Source: Przewalskia tangutica
Lineage: Eukaryota; Streptophyta; Magnoliopsida; Solanales; Solanaceae
DNA: 64,000 bases
Assembly: GCA_029844215.1 (NCBI GenBank)
Contig: CM056738.1
Coordinates: 74,950,093-75,014,092 of the forward strand
Reading direction: 5' to 3'
How positions within the stretch are numbered: position 1 is the stretch's first letter; each line of letters starts with the position of its first letter. The notes under the pieces were generated by a model. That model ran no database searches. It was not told the DNA's origin and saw only the letters and a program-made list of their open reading frames with translations. Made by a program: the position numbers and the translations under genes. Below, piece after piece: positions 12,303 through 23,514 of the stretch.

Positions 12303-13933
12303 AGGATTTCTCCGCGGTGCATCATGAAGGCTGACCTTAGGAAAGCTTTTGACTCGGTTGACTGGGACTTCTTGAAGGATGTCTTATTTGGGCTCAATTT
12401 CCTAGAACGCTTCGTCAAGTTCATCATGGAATATATCACTACTACGTCATACTCATTTTCGGTCAATGGCAATATATATGGCCACTTCAAAGGACAGAAA
12501 GGTTTAATACAGGGAGACCCTCTTTCACCTTCTCACTTTGTCATTTGCCTTGAGTATTTTTCTAGACTGATTAAGATGTCCACTTTTGACAGGGAATTCA
12601 ACTATCAAATGCGGAAGCTTAAAGATCACTCACTTAACGTTTGCCGATGACCTGCTACTTCTCTCTAGAGGTGATTCCCATTCAGTACGCATCATCAAAG
12701 ATTGTTTGGACACTTTCGGTTACTGCTCGGGCCTTAACTGCTCTTAAGTCTAATCTGTACACTGCTGGTATTCCAGAAAAAGAATTGATCGAGATCAAGG
12801 GGATAACTAATTTTCAGATCGGCACCTTACCGTTTCGCTACTTAGAAATTCCCTTGGATGCTAGTACCCTTAAAGTCATCCATTATGAGCCCCTTATTAA
12901 TAAAGTAACTTTTTATATTAACGCCTGGACCAGCGCCACTCTCTCCTATGCGGGAAAAATGGAGCTTATCAAATCGGTTATGCAGGGCGTCGAATGCTTC
13001 TGGTTTTCCATCATGCGCATTCCGTCGACAGTTTGTGACAAGATTATTAGACTTTGTAAGGTCTTTCTTTGGCGTTCGAATCATCCACCCGTTTCCTGGA
13101 AATCCTGTTGTCTCCCTAAAACTGAGGGCGGTTTAGGCTTCAGGGACATCTGTACTTGGAATCATTCATTATTGACCAAGTGTCTTTGGAACATTCATGA
13201 GAAAAAAGACACGCTTTGGGTTCGTTGGATTCACCAAAAGTACTTAACCAACTATGATATCTGATTGTGGGAGGCTAAGAAGGGCAACTCCCCCCTTATC
13301 AAACATCTTATTCACATTCGTGACCAGATTATTGAACGGGCTGGGTCTCATGCTCTTGCGGTTGACACACAACAATGGTACCAACGGTACGCAGGCGACT
13401 TATGAATTCTTCAGAATCCGGGGGGTTAAAGCTATTTGGTCGAAGGACGTTTGGAATCCATGCATATTGCCTAAACATCCCTTCATCCTTTGGCTATGCA
13501 TCATCAAAAAGTTGCCTACCAAAGACGGAATTACTTACATCGACACCACTCGGGTGTGTGGGTTTGCGATAGGGACGACGAGTCAATACCTCATTTGTTC
13601 TTCACATGCGCCTCTTTCACATTCATCTGGCAGCGGATTAGGAACTGGTTGGGCATCACCAGAACCATGAGCACCATTGACAGTACGCTGAAGTATATTA
13701 GAAAGGAGGGGTGCGGCACGGGTTGGCAGGCTAAGGCTAAAAGAACAGCTCTTGCAACCACCGTCTACCATATTTGGATGGAACGCAACAAAGTGATTTT
13801 CGACAGATCCAGACCGGATAAGGAGGCCATCGTCTTCAAAATTAAAACTGTTATCTATTCTATTTTGTTTTCTTTATTTCCGCAATTTACTTCTTGTTTT
13901 GAACGTTTGGCCCTCGACAATATTTCACACTAG
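12303..13933 (+). pseudogene. LINE ORF2 remnant: reverse transcriptase and zf-RVT region
   Basis: This is the C-terminal half of a plant LINE ORF2, which would nick target DNA and copy element RNA. Visible in order: RT motif FDSVDWDFL (about 12349); GQKGLIQGDPLSP (about 12499); the FADD catalytic box around 12643-12655, split by a frameshift; the post-RT segment with YAGKMELIKSV and LPKTEGGLGFRD (12780-13200); and the zf-RVT region (VWNPCILPKHPFILWL, HLFFTCASFTFIWQR, 13440-13660), ending at 13933. At least three frame changes (near 12640, 13260 and 13560) inactivate it. The endonuclease and most of ORF1/ORF2 are missing. Confidence 0.85.
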
Positions 13934-14085
13934 CAGCATAACGCTAGGCGCTCTTCCCTTATCATGAGTTTGTCCCATTGGGTTTACCATGATAAGGGTT
14001 TACAGAGGCTGCGGCTGCAATCTTATGTCGGTTTCTTTGACATAAGGGATTGAAGAGGGTCGACCTGTATAGGCCCTATTGACCT

Positions 14086-14278
14086 CCCGAATTGTGGGAA
14101 ATCGCTTGAGTTTTGGTTATGACGCAAAAGAATCATATGACTACCCGACTTGTGGGATGTGCATTTTGATTCTTAGCATCATTTCGCCTACGTGGATCCT
14201 CTTGACTACCCGACTTGTGGGTTCATACTGAGTAATATGATTGACGTTAATGAATATTGTGAGTTCCCGACTTGTGGG
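14086..14278 (+). repeat. Four short palindromic boxes in the LINE 3' UTR
   Basis: CCCGAATTGTGGG (14086) is followed by CCCGACTTGTGGG at 14144, 14209 and 14266, spaced 57-65 bases. The last two copies share further flanking similarity (CCTAGCGTCAT / CTTAGCATCAT, CGTGGAT). Each box can form a short CCC/GGG stem. Confidence 0.75.
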
Positions 14279-14460
14279 TATGCACGATATTCCTAGCGTC
14301 ATCCATTTATGTCCGTGGATTTGCCTTCGGTTGGTGCTGGTTACTAAATACACTTTTTACCGTTTCACAAAAAAAAAATGTCCAAATACATCTTTTTGTT
14401 AAAAGAAATTGTCAAGGTACACATCATGTGAATTTAAAAAGGTGAACCAATGCTCCTATT

Positions 14461-14773
14461 TAGGGCTGCACGGTAAAACCGGACCGGACCAAGGACCGAA
14501 TATTCAGAAAATTAGGATCGAAGACCGGACCGAATTTATCGGTCCGGTCCGGTCCAAGTTTTTTTTGGTCCGATCCGATTATATTGACTAGGGCTTCACA
14601 ACAGGGTAAAAATGGACCGGACCGGACCGACATGAGGACCGAATATTCAAAAAATTAGGATCGAAGACCGGACCGAATTTATCGGTACGGTCCGAATTTA
14701 TCGATCCGGTCCGATCTGAACAGGATCGGTTCAGTTCTTTTTTTCGATCCAGACCGAATTTTGTGAAGCCCTA
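14461..14773. mobile_element. hAT-type MITE (composite), TIR TAGGGCTGCAC
   Basis: The left end TAGGGCTGCAC and right end GTGAAGCCCTA are inverted with one mismatch. The flanks are CTCCTATT (14453-14460) and CTCCCATT (14774-14781), an 8-bp target duplication with one change, as for hAT elements. Inside, GGACCGGACC / GGTCCGGTCC motifs recur many times. A second TIR-like TAGGGCTTCAC at about 14590 suggests two nested or tandemly copied units. It has no coding capacity and would depend on an external transposase. A relative is at 59650-59853. Confidence 0.85.
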
Positions 14774-14781
14774 CTCCCATT

Positions 14782-15429
14782 ACACTTTCTCTAAGTCTAC
14801 ATTTGAGTTAACGATTACACTTTTTCACAAGTTATACCCCCCTAATTATCAACTATTCTATTTTTCAATCTAAACTGTAAATATTTATTTTCCTTTTTTA
14901 TCTGAACTGTCATCATTTATATATTCAAACACATCTCAAAGCCGACTATGCTAATTATCAGATATTTTTATTTAAACTATCACCATCTACTTAATTAAGT
15001 GTATCTTTTTAATACATTTGATCGTTCATGTAAAAGAAAAAAAGAAATAACTAGTAGTTGAGGTATGAAATTCACTCAAAAATAATAGTTCAGATATAAT
15101 TTTGATCATTATTAAAAAAAAAATTATTTGAACTCTATGTGTACTCTGTCAATTCCTAGTCAACTTTTTTTTTTTATATCTAGCTTCCCGACTTACGCCA
15201 GACTATTCCTGAAGATAGTAGTCCCGATCCCTCAACACTACCACAACTAAATCACGGGATGCGTCTGAATGACCAGAGTTTGAGTACCAAATAACTGATA
15301 TCACCTACAAGATTCTATCTCAGAAGAGAGTAAAGTGCTCCCATCAGGATAATCCATAATCCACGCTGTAGGCTTCCAGCTGAATTTTAAGTTCACAACC
15401 TTTGTCATTCAACTATGTCCCGGGAACTC
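14782..15429. other. PDC distal upstream region, no gene
   Basis: Bases 14782-15180 are A/T-rich with no repeat family recognised. Bases 15180-15429 have balanced composition and are open in neither orientation for long. No promoter element with clear meaning was found here. Confidence 0.5.
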
Positions 15430-15546
15430 TATCACCTTTTTCTTTAATTGGACAGTCTTCGTGGTTGATTTTGTAACCATAAGACATTCGTTTATTATTA
15501 TGCTCCTCTAGACTATTCGTCGTTGCACTCCAAGACAAACCTGCGT
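15430..15546 (+). repeat. PDC upstream copy of the inverted 118-bp segment
   Basis: This is the partner of 10602-10719 in opposite orientation. It sits just upstream of the proximal promoter. Which copy is original cannot be told from this window. Confidence 0.85.
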
Positions 15547-15715
15547 GATTTTTATTTTTCGTTGGACAAAAACAGTTCCCCTAGTCCTTGTTATTTCTTT
15601 TCAAAATACAAATACCTCGTAATTTGCCAAAAAAGCTCAAATCAACTTTTTCTAGTCCCTTCTGGAAAAAACAAAACATCAACAGCGAAAACAACTTTCC
15701 CACAGTCCTTTCCTT

Positions 15716-15780
15716 AAACCACCTTCCCCATGTGTTGGTGATGTAGCAAAACCGAGACCAAACCCCAAACCCCGCCCCCT
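15716..15780 (+). promoter_or_regulatory. Cluster of anaerobic-response-like motifs upstream of PDC
   Basis: AAACCA at 15716-15721 is followed by several AAACC cores (about 15748-15770) and a CCCCGCCCC box near 15770-15779. AAACC (reverse GGTTT, the GT motif) next to a GC motif is the composition of the anaerobic response element of plant fermentation genes such as maize Adh1. Position, 20-85 bp upstream of the TATA box, fits. Low-oxygen regulation is an inference from these motifs and from the gene's known role. Confidence 0.5.
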
Positions 15781-15798
15781 GTTTTTATTTCCCCCTCT

Positions 15799-15805
15799 TA
15801 TAAAA
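15799..15805 (+). promoter_or_regulatory. TATA box of PDC
   Basis: TATAAAA lies 70 bp before the start codon, implying transcription start near 15830 and a 5' leader of about 45 bases. The start codon context is TTCCATGG, a good plant initiation context. Confidence 0.75.
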
Positions 15806-15874
15806 CCCAACAAATTACTCAAACAAGTACACTCATCAACATCATTCATTTCTACCAAAAATATTTATATTTCC

Positions 15875-18711
15875 ATGGACACAAAGATCGGTTCAATTGA
15901 CACGTGTAAACCCACTCACAATGACGTGGGTTGTTTACCAACAACTAACACCGTTACAATCCACACCCCAATGATCCCCTTCAACTCACCCGACTCCACG
16001 CTAGGCCGTCACCTAGCACGCCGTTTAGTGCAAGTAGGCGTAACCGACGTGTTCGGTGTTCCGGGGGACTTCAACTTAACATTACTAGACCACCTAATTG
16101 CTGAACCAGGACTACAGTTCATTGGTTGTTGTAATGAGCTTAATGCTGGATATGCTGCTGATGGATATGCTAGGGCACGTGGTGTTGGTGCATGTGTTGT
16201 TACTTTTACTGTTGGTGGACTTAGTGTGCTAAATGCTATTGCTGGTGCTTATAGTGAGAATCTACCTTTGATTTGTATTGTTGGTGGACCTAATTCTAAT
16301 GATTATGGGACTAATAGAGTACTTCATCATACTACTGGGTTGCCTGATTTTAGTCAAGAACTTCATTGCTTTCAAACTGTCACTTGTTATCAGGTAGTCT
16401 TAATTTACGTGGCATCTTTTTAGATTTCACAATTTTTCATACGGTCTTTCAAATATTTTTATTGATTGATTATTGTGACTTAGTAGCTGTTTGGCCATAG
16501 AAATTAAATGTTTTTCACTTTTTTTTTGGAATTTTTGAAGTTGGAGTTGAATATGGTGTTGTATTTGGTTATATTTTTTTTTTGAAAGAATATTAAAAAT
16601 TAAAAATAGGGTTTTAGGCATTTTCTAAATTAAAAAAAAAATCCAATGTAACTTAAAGTTGCATTTGGAATTTTCACGGCCAAACCCTAATTTTTCATGG
16701 TCAAACGGATCCTTATAATATTTTGTACGTAATTTTTAAATATTTAATATTTAAAAATTTAAAGATTCTTGGTCCGATCACAGTTCAAAATTAACAGGTT
16801 TGACTCTCGAAATTTAAATTGTGCCTAATAAATTGGGACAAAGAGAGTAGCTTGTTACAAGTTTAGATACATCAGATTTGAATGAAATGGCTCGTAATAG
16901 AGCAAAATTGATATAAATGTTTAGTATTGAAGCCTACTAGTTGATATATTGATTTAGTTTTTGTTTTGGGTCTTTAGGCAGTGGTGAATAACTTAGAGGA
17001 TGCACATGAAATGATCGATACAGCGATATCTACATCGTTGAAAGAGAGTAAGCCGGTTTATATAAGCATAAGCTGTAACTTGCCGGGGATTCCACACCCA
17101 ACTTTTAGCCGTGAACCAGTTCCGTTTTGCATCTCTCCCAGGTATATAATTTTGAGAAATTCATTATATTCACTTAAAATTACAAAAGGTTCATATAAGT
17201 TGTGACATATGAGTATCTTCTTTGGTGTTGGTTCTGTTTTGCAATTAATGTAATCAGGGTGTTTACTTGTATGGTTTCTTTCTGGTATTAGATTGAGTAA
17301 CAAGATGGGTTTGGAAGCAGCAGTGGAGGCAGCTGCAGAGTTCTTAAACAAAGCTGTGAAACCAGTCGTTGTGGGAGGGCCAAAATTGCGTGTCGCAAAG
17401 GCATCTGATGCATTTGTAGAATTGGCGAATGCCAGTGGATATGCTGTTGCAGTGATGCCATCGGCTAAGGGGATGGTTCCAGAACACCACCCTCATTTCA
17501 TTGGAACGTATTGGGGTGCAGTGAGTACGGCCTTCTGCACTGAAATTGTGGAATCTGCAGATGCTTACTTGTTTGCTGGACCTATTTTTAATGACTATAG
17601 CTCTGTTGGGTATTCACTCCTTCTCAAGAAAGAGAAAACGATCATTGTCCAGCCAGATCGTGTGACTATTGCTAATGGGCCTGCATTTGGGTGTGTTCTA
17701 ATGAAGGATTTCCTTGCCGCACTGGCCAAGAGGCTAAAGCACAACCCGACTGCATATGAGAATTATCGTAGGATTTATGTTCCGGAGGGACATCCTCTCA
17801 AATGTGAGCCTAAAGAAGCATTGAGAGTTAATGTTCTCTTTCAGCACATTCAGAGGATGCTCTCTGGTGACACTGCTGTGATTGCTGAGACAGGGGATTC
17901 CTGGTTCAATTGTCAGAAGCTTAAACTGCCCGAGGGATGCGGGTAAGCTCAAAAATGACAATGTGAAATGCCAAGTATTTCGTATGGTATCTGCCTTTCG
18001 TGTTTATCATAATGACTTTTGTTATTCTTTGGCTTTCTTTCAGGTATGAGTTCCAAATGCAATATGGATCTATTGGTTGGTCAGTTGGGGCAACTCTTGG
18101 TTATGCACAAGCAGCACAAGAAAAGAGGGTGATTGCTTTCATTGGTGATGGTAGTTTTCAGGTAAAAAGATTGTTCTGTGAAATGAGTTCATACATTGTG
18201 TTTATCTGTTCCATCGGGGTCTTATCATTCTGTATGGCAAAATACTCGCAGGTGACTGCTCAGGATATATCAACGATGATGCGATGCGGGCAGAGGACTA
18301 TCATCTTCTTGATAAACAATGGTGGTTATACAATTGAAGTTGAGATCCACGACGGACCTTACAATGTGATTAAGAACTGGAATTACACTGGATTGGTTGA
18401 TGCAATCCACAACGGGGAAGGAAAATGTTGGACAACAAAGGTGAGGAATTTCGCTATCCTACAATGCCATTGGTTCGAGTTAAAAGATTTATTCAACTAA
18501 AAGTAATTTTGTATCGTCATTGTTTGCGTTCTTGTACTAGGTTCGTTGTGAAGAGGATCTTGTGGAAGCAATTGAAACCGCAACTGAAGCCAAGAAAGAC
18601 TACCTGTGCTTCATTGAAGTGATTGTTCACAAGGATGACACCAGCAAAGAGCTGCTTGAATGGGGTTCTAGAGTCTCAGCAGCTAATAGTCGGCCACCAA
18701 ATCCTCAGTAA
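15875..18711 (+). CDS. PDC: Pyruvate decarboxylase (EC 4.1.1.1), six exons, 603 aa
   Basis: The enzyme decarboxylates pyruvate to acetaldehyde with thiamine diphosphate and Mg2+, the first step of ethanol fermentation, in the cytosol; it works as a tetramer. Exons: 15875-16393, 16978-17141, 17292-17942, 18044-18161, 18252-18440, 18541-18711. All five introns are GT-AG and the joined frame has no stop before TAA at 18709-18711. The length, 603 aa, is normal for plant PDC. Key residues are present: Asp65 (VPGDFN), catalytic Glu88 (CNELNAGYAADG), His151-His152 (LHHTTG), the ThDP/Mg motif GDGSFQ (479-484) through NNGGYTIE (506-513) with Asp480, Asn507 and catalytic Glu513. The C-terminus is the conserved RVSAANSRPPNPQ. 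Exons 1-3 carry the N-terminal and central domains, exons 4-5 the cofactor site. There is no transit or signal peptide. Intron 1 has a MITE-like insertion. It looks functional; expression is unproven. Confidence 0.96.
16487..16712. mobile_element. MITE-like insertion in PDC intron 1
   Basis: The left part reads GTTTGGCCATAGAAATT and the right part CATGGTCAAACGGATCC, imperfectly inverted, enclosing an A/T-rich core with long T and A runs. A second inner copy (CACGGCCAAACCC) lies near the right end. This is the common asterid MITE style based on GTTTGGCCATG. Exact ends and target duplication are uncertain. It makes intron 1 (584 bp) much longer than the other four introns (90-150 bp). Confidence 0.55.
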
Positions 18712-19421
18712 AATTTCTGAAGTTCATAGCAATTTTCAGATCACTGCATGACTGTTCTGCAAGTTGTGGCAAGTTCCCATGTTATCTCTCATTTTTAGTG
18801 TTTCTAGTTCATATCACATGAGGGTATTCTGCTAGTGTTGCTTGTTCATATGATTGCCAATATTGGAGCGTTGTTTCTTTCGTTTAACAAAGTTGTCTCT
18901 TTCGTTTAACATGATTGCCTTCTATGAAGCTTTGCGACCTATTTTCTGGGATTATTTTCCATAAGAAATTGGATCAATATTTCGTTATATGGTCAATCCA
19001 TTCACATCGAGTGTGACTTCGTTTTCATTGATAATGCAACTTCTTGGATAGTCAGAGAGCCTGTTCCTTGATCTTTATATGGATTCTCAATCATCAATTC
19101 TTGTATGAATATTGGTTGCTCTTCAAATCTATGGATTGATCGACTGGTCCTGCCAATGGATTGACATTTCAATCATTTTTCCTATTTTATTATGTTAATA
19201 TGTTAACTTATATTTAACTAAACTACATCTAGTTCATTTATGAGGATCTGAAACAAACGGGAATCGTATTATAATCGTTTGCAGAACCCAAACCAAACTG
19301 TAATCAACCTTAACTATTAAGGTTAGGTACTCCTATTCGTTTATGGTTTGAACCTAATATTTTCCAATCCCTAACAATGCTGATTTAGTTATAGTTTGCC
19401 TTGGTTCTGATGCTCTGGTTT
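18712..19421 (+). other. PDC 3' UTR and downstream flank, up to the copia insertion
   Basis: No other gene is seen. A small imperfect duplication (CTTTCGTTTAAC twice, about 18879-18910) is present. No canonical AATAAA was found; plant polyadenylation signals are weak, so the transcript end is not called. The copia element begins 711 bp after the stop codon. Confidence 0.6.
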
Positions 19422-20047
19422 TGTTGGAAAATTTACTAATGTGGGATTAAGTTTATCCCGTCTAATGACTTAAACATGTGGGTTCCGCATGTCGGAAACA
19501 TTATTTCTTCACACATGCCTAATCTACCAAGTGTAGTGTCAAGTATCGTCAAAATTCGTTAAGAAATGAAAGAGATATTGATTGTGACATTAAAAAATGG
19601 AGTGTTTTTGGCCAAAAATGACAAATCTCATTGAGAGTTTAGGCATTATATAAACTCTAAGTTTAAGTAAGAGTTTGAGACCCCAAGGGGTAATCCATGT
19701 GTTTAGAAGAGAGAAGACCTATGTGAGCTTGGGTTCGTGGCTAAGCCCCACACGCGTGCCGCCTCCCGTCCGGTTCGGGCTCAGGTCACGGGTTGTTGGG
19801 CTGTTCCGGAACTATCTTCTTGGTCCCTTAAATGTCAACTATTTATATTTTGGTCCCTGAATGTTTCAGAACGTTACAACGGTTCTTGAAGACACCAACA
19901 GGCATGATTGTTCAAGAGAACAGAGCGTTGAAGACACTAACATAGAGCCATCTATACGAGACAATTTTGTCTTAAAGATAAAGAGTCATCTCTCGACTAC
20001 GTTTCTTTTGTTTAACCTTTCGGACATTACTCATATTTTTACCTACA
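19422..20047 (+). repeat. 5' LTR of copia element 1
   Basis: It aligns with 59299-60404 through the TATA region (TATATAAACTCT near 19648), CGAGACCCCAAGGGG-like and TTCAGAACGTTACAACGG blocks, to CCTACA. It lacks about 200 bp present in the 3' LTR between the GACACCAACAG block and the ATACG(A/G)AG block. The downstream primer-binding site is not recognisable. Confidence 0.75.
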
Positions 20048-20467
20048 ATTTTAAGACAAAATTTTAATTTTCTAAGTGTTCGAAAGATGTTTGTCAACAG
20101 TTGTTTTTCCAGTTCTAACTCTTAACTCTGGGTTTGACTATGTAGTTCTGTTGACAATTTTGTGAACAATTTCGTTCATAGTTCTGGTTATACTACCGAC
20201 GACAATTTTGTCAATGGTTCTGCTGCTGCTGTTTAAAGCACTGTCGATGTTCAAAGGAATGTTATTGTCTCTGCTCTTGACAAACGCCCAGGTAAGGTTC
20301 TGGATAACAATTACAACAAGAGAAGGAGACAAAATATTTTGTTCTATCTTATTGCATTGAGCCTGTCATGATCTCAGATAGAAGATCCTCCTTCTCGTGG
20401 GAATGCAACAGACACTTAGTCTAACACAACGACTGAAGTGGACTAGAATATCCAGGTCTCAAATGAC
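20048..20467 (+). other. Copia element 1 leader and eroded gag region
   Basis: The region has no usable open frame and no recognisable zinc knuckle. Most of gag has been lost or decayed. Confidence 0.5.
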
Positions 20468-20875
20468 TTGAAGGCTAAGAACAAATGCAAGGTAGAGGCT
20501 AACGTTGTACAAGACGAAGGTTATCCTCTAGATCTTGATGACAAGAATATGGATTTCTCGGCAGTGGTGCTGGAGGCAAATCTGGTGGAGAACCCAGGAC
20601 AATGGTGGATAGACACGGGAGAAACTCGTCGCATTTGCTCTGACAAAAATGCATTCTCCACTTACGCCCCAGTCACGAGCAAAAAGTTGTTCATGGGCAA
20701 CGACACCACCTCTGAAGTGCAAGGGGTGGGAAAAGTTGTCCTCAAAATGACCTCAGATAAAGAGCTTACTCTGAAGGAAGTGATGCACGTCCCTGACATC
20801 CGCAAGAACTTGATTTCAGGGCCACTGTTGGTCCAGGCTGGTTTCAGTCTAGTTTTTAGTCCAATAAATTTGTAA
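20468..20875 (+). pseudogene. Copia element 1 protease domain
   Basis: An open frame of 135 codons contains WWIDTGETRRICSDKNAF, the aspartic protease site (Asp-Thr-Gly in place of the usual Asp-Ser-Gly). Then come VPDIRKNLISG and LVQAGF, the conserved C-terminal end of copia protease before the GAG-pre-integrase region. It would cleave the polyprotein. The frame ends in a stop at 20873-20875, so it no longer continues into integrase. Confidence 0.8.
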
Positions 20876-22064
20876 TAACTAAGAATGATATATTTGTAGG
20901 AAGAGGTTTCGCGTGTGACAACCTCTTCAAAATGAATGCTATGTCTGTAATTCGTTCATCTAATGAAACAAAGCCTTCTACCTACTTGCTTGAGTTATCT
21001 TTGACATCATAGATTAGGACATGTTAACTACAAATCCATTCAAAAGATAGTAAAGTTGGAATTGTTGTCTTCCTTCGACATAAACCCTCAACATAAATGT
21101 GAGGTGTGCGTAGAGGCAAAATTAACTAAGTCATTTTTCCATTCAGTCGAAAAGTAAAGATGAAGCGTTTGAGGCATTTAACGTTACAAAGCAGAAGTTG
21201 AAACTCAACTAAACTTACGGATTAAGACAATTCGTAGTGATAGAGGGGGATAATACATAGCACCGTTTGAGGAATATTGTGCTCAATTCAACATTATTAA
21301 TCAAACGATCACACCTTACTCACCTCAGTCTAACGGTATTGTCGAGCGCAAAAATTGTACGTTAAAGGAAACGATGAATGATTTACTTATCAATTCCGGT
21401 TTAGCCCAAAATATGTGAGACAGAGTGATTCTTACCGCTAATACAATTCTTAATAGAGTTCCATGCGTAAGGATAAAACTCGCTAATACAATTCTTAATA
21501 GAGTTCCATGCGTAAGGATAAAACTCCATATGAATTATGGAAAAGAAAGAAATTCACTTACAAATATTTGAAAGTGTGGGGCCTTTGGCAAAGGTCGAAG
21601 TACCTAAACCAAAGCAGATTAAAATTGGATCTAAGACTGTAGATTGCATATTCATCGGATATGCAAATAACAGTAGTGTTTATCGCGTCTTAGTGTATAA
21701 GTCGAAGATACCTGATATCCACGAGGGTACGATCATGGAATCAAGGAACGCTGAATTCTTTGAAGAGATCTTTCCTAGAAAGAAAAAAGAAATAATTTTG
21801 CGCAAACAAAGTTATGAACAAAATGTTCAAAGTAAACAAGACCCGAGAGTTTCTGATTATTCGAAACTAGACATTCCAGATCTACAGGACTCAGAAGTTA
21901 GTGACTATCCAGAACTTAATGTTCCAAGTCTACAAGGGCTTCCAGAGGTTGAACCAAGACGGAGCAAAAGAGTCAGAAAGGACAAAACCTTTGGTCCAGA
22001 TTTTCTAACCTATATGGTTGAAAATGAACCGAAGACAATTAAGGAAACATTGTCAACTCCATAA
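20876..22064 (+). pseudogene. Copia element 1 GAG-pre-integrase and integrase remnant
   Basis: GAG-pre-integrase motifs (LRLGHVNYKSI near 21015, CEVCVEAKLTKSF near 21100 with the zinc-binding Cys pair) lead into an integrase core that has lost its central part. Only the end (TPYSPQSNGIVERKN, about 21313) is readable, so the first catalytic Asp is gone. A 45-bp in-frame tandem duplication lies at 21437-21526. The open frame 21537-22064 is the C-terminal GKQE-to-RT linker, with YVVYK-like and RRSKRVRKDKTFGPDF motifs. Frameshifts and stops inactivate it. Confidence 0.75.
21437..21526 (+). repeat. Perfect 45-bp tandem duplication in copia integrase
   Basis: The unit starting GCTAATACAATTCTTAATAG occurs at 21437-21481 and again at 21482-21526 without mismatch. 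The length is a multiple of three. Confidence 0.95.
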
Positions 22065-23514
22065 GCACCGCTCTGGAAAGAATCTATAGAAAGCGAAATA
22101 GATTACATCATGCAAAACCATACCTGGGAAATGGTTGATCTTCCTCCGGGAAGCAAATCTTTGGGTTGTAAGTGGATACCTAAAAGAAAGTACAAAACTG
22201 ATGGAACTATCGACAAGTATAAGGCTAGATTAGTAGTCAAAGGCTACAAATAAAAGGAAGGTCTTGATTACTTCGACACATACTCTCATGTGTCTAGATT
22301 AACGTCCATAAGGGTATTCATAGCCATTGCAGCTTTGCGTGACCTTGAGATACATTAAATGAACGTTAAGACAGCCTTCATAAACGGAGAGTTGGAAGAG
22401 GAAATATACATAGAACAATCCGAGGGGTATCTGGTTCCAGGACAAGAACAGAAAGTATGTCGACTTGTAAGTCTTTGTACGGATTAAAACAAGCCCCGAA
22501 ATAATGACATGAAAAGTTTGATAATACTTTATTATCAAAAGGTTTCTCCATTTATGAATGTGATAAATGTATATATATTAAAGGAAACTCTGACTCATTT
22601 GTCATGATATGCCTTTACGTAGATGACATGCTCATCACTGGATTAGGCTAAACCTGATCCTGGAAACAAAAAATATGTTGAAACAATGTTTTGACATGAA
22701 AGATATGAGTATTGCGTAATCTTAGGAATTAAGATTGCTAAGACATTTGACGGATTGGTTTTATCTCAATCTCATTACATTGAAGATGTTTTGAGGAAAT
22801 TTGATATATTTGACAGTCTTCTTATTAAGTCACCAATGGATATGAATCATATAATTGATAAAAATCGTGGTGCACCTGTATCTCAGGAGCAATATGCACA
22901 GGTCATTGGGAGTTTAATGTACATTACAAACTACACCCGACCTGACATCACTTATCCAGTCATAAGTTGGCTAGGTTCACTCGTAATCCTATAAATGATC
23001 AATGAAAGGCGCTAAATCGGATACTACGATGTCTGAAATATTCGCTGATTTACGGATTACATTATTCAAGATATTCAGCTGTATTGGAAGGATACAATGA
23101 TGCAAACTGGATATCAGACATAAAGAACACCAAATCCACTAGGGATGTGTTTTTACAATTGGTGGTGAGACTGTATCTTGAAAATCCTCTAAGCAAACAT
23201 GCATCACCCGATCCATGATGAAATCGGAGTTTATCACTTTAGACAAAACATGAGAAGAAGCAGAGTGATTTCACGACTTCTTAGAAGATATCCCTTGTTG
23301 GGATAAATCCGTACCCTCGGTGATGATTCACTGTGACAGCCAATCGGCTTTAGGAAGGGCACAAAGTAATATGTACAACAACAAGTCTAGATACATTCAT
23401 CGGAGTCATAATATCGTTAGGCAGTTGATCACTACGGGTGTTATTTTCATTGATTACGTCAAATCAAAGGATAACTTAGCAGATTTATTAACTAAAGGCC
23501 TACCCAAAGGTTAA
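22065..23514 (+). pseudogene. Copia element 1 reverse transcriptase and RNase H
   Basis: RT blocks in order: WKESIESEI (22075), KWIPKRKYKTDGTIDKYKAR (22173), MNVKTAFINGELEEEIYIEQ (22360), the LCTD/LYGLKQAPK box near 22475-22500, the YVDDML catalytic box (about 22617-22634), SQSHYIEDVLRKF (22770), and NYTRPDITY (22930). RNase H follows: VLEGYNDANW (23077), the segment HCDSQSALGRAQ (23328) and the tail VKSKDNLADLLTKGLPKG (ends 23514). The original role was to copy element RNA into DNA. Many stops and frameshifts are present. Confidence 0.85.

Larger units (their letters stand above)
12303..14379 (+). mobile_element. 5'-truncated LINE (L1-like non-LTR retrotransposon) with poly-A tail
   Basis: The element begins inside the reverse transcriptase (KADLRKAFDSVDWDFL) and runs through zinc-finger and tail regions to a run of ten A at about 14370-14379. 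The 5' truncation and 3' A-tail are the usual signature of target-primed reverse transcription. A clear target-site duplication was not found. The 3' UTR (13934-14369) holds four short hairpin-like repeats listed separately. Confidence 0.85.

Noticed and set aside
15875..18711. PDC as a pseudogene, because it lies among dead transposons
   Set aside because: All splice sites, catalytic residues and the full frame are intact, and length is normal.
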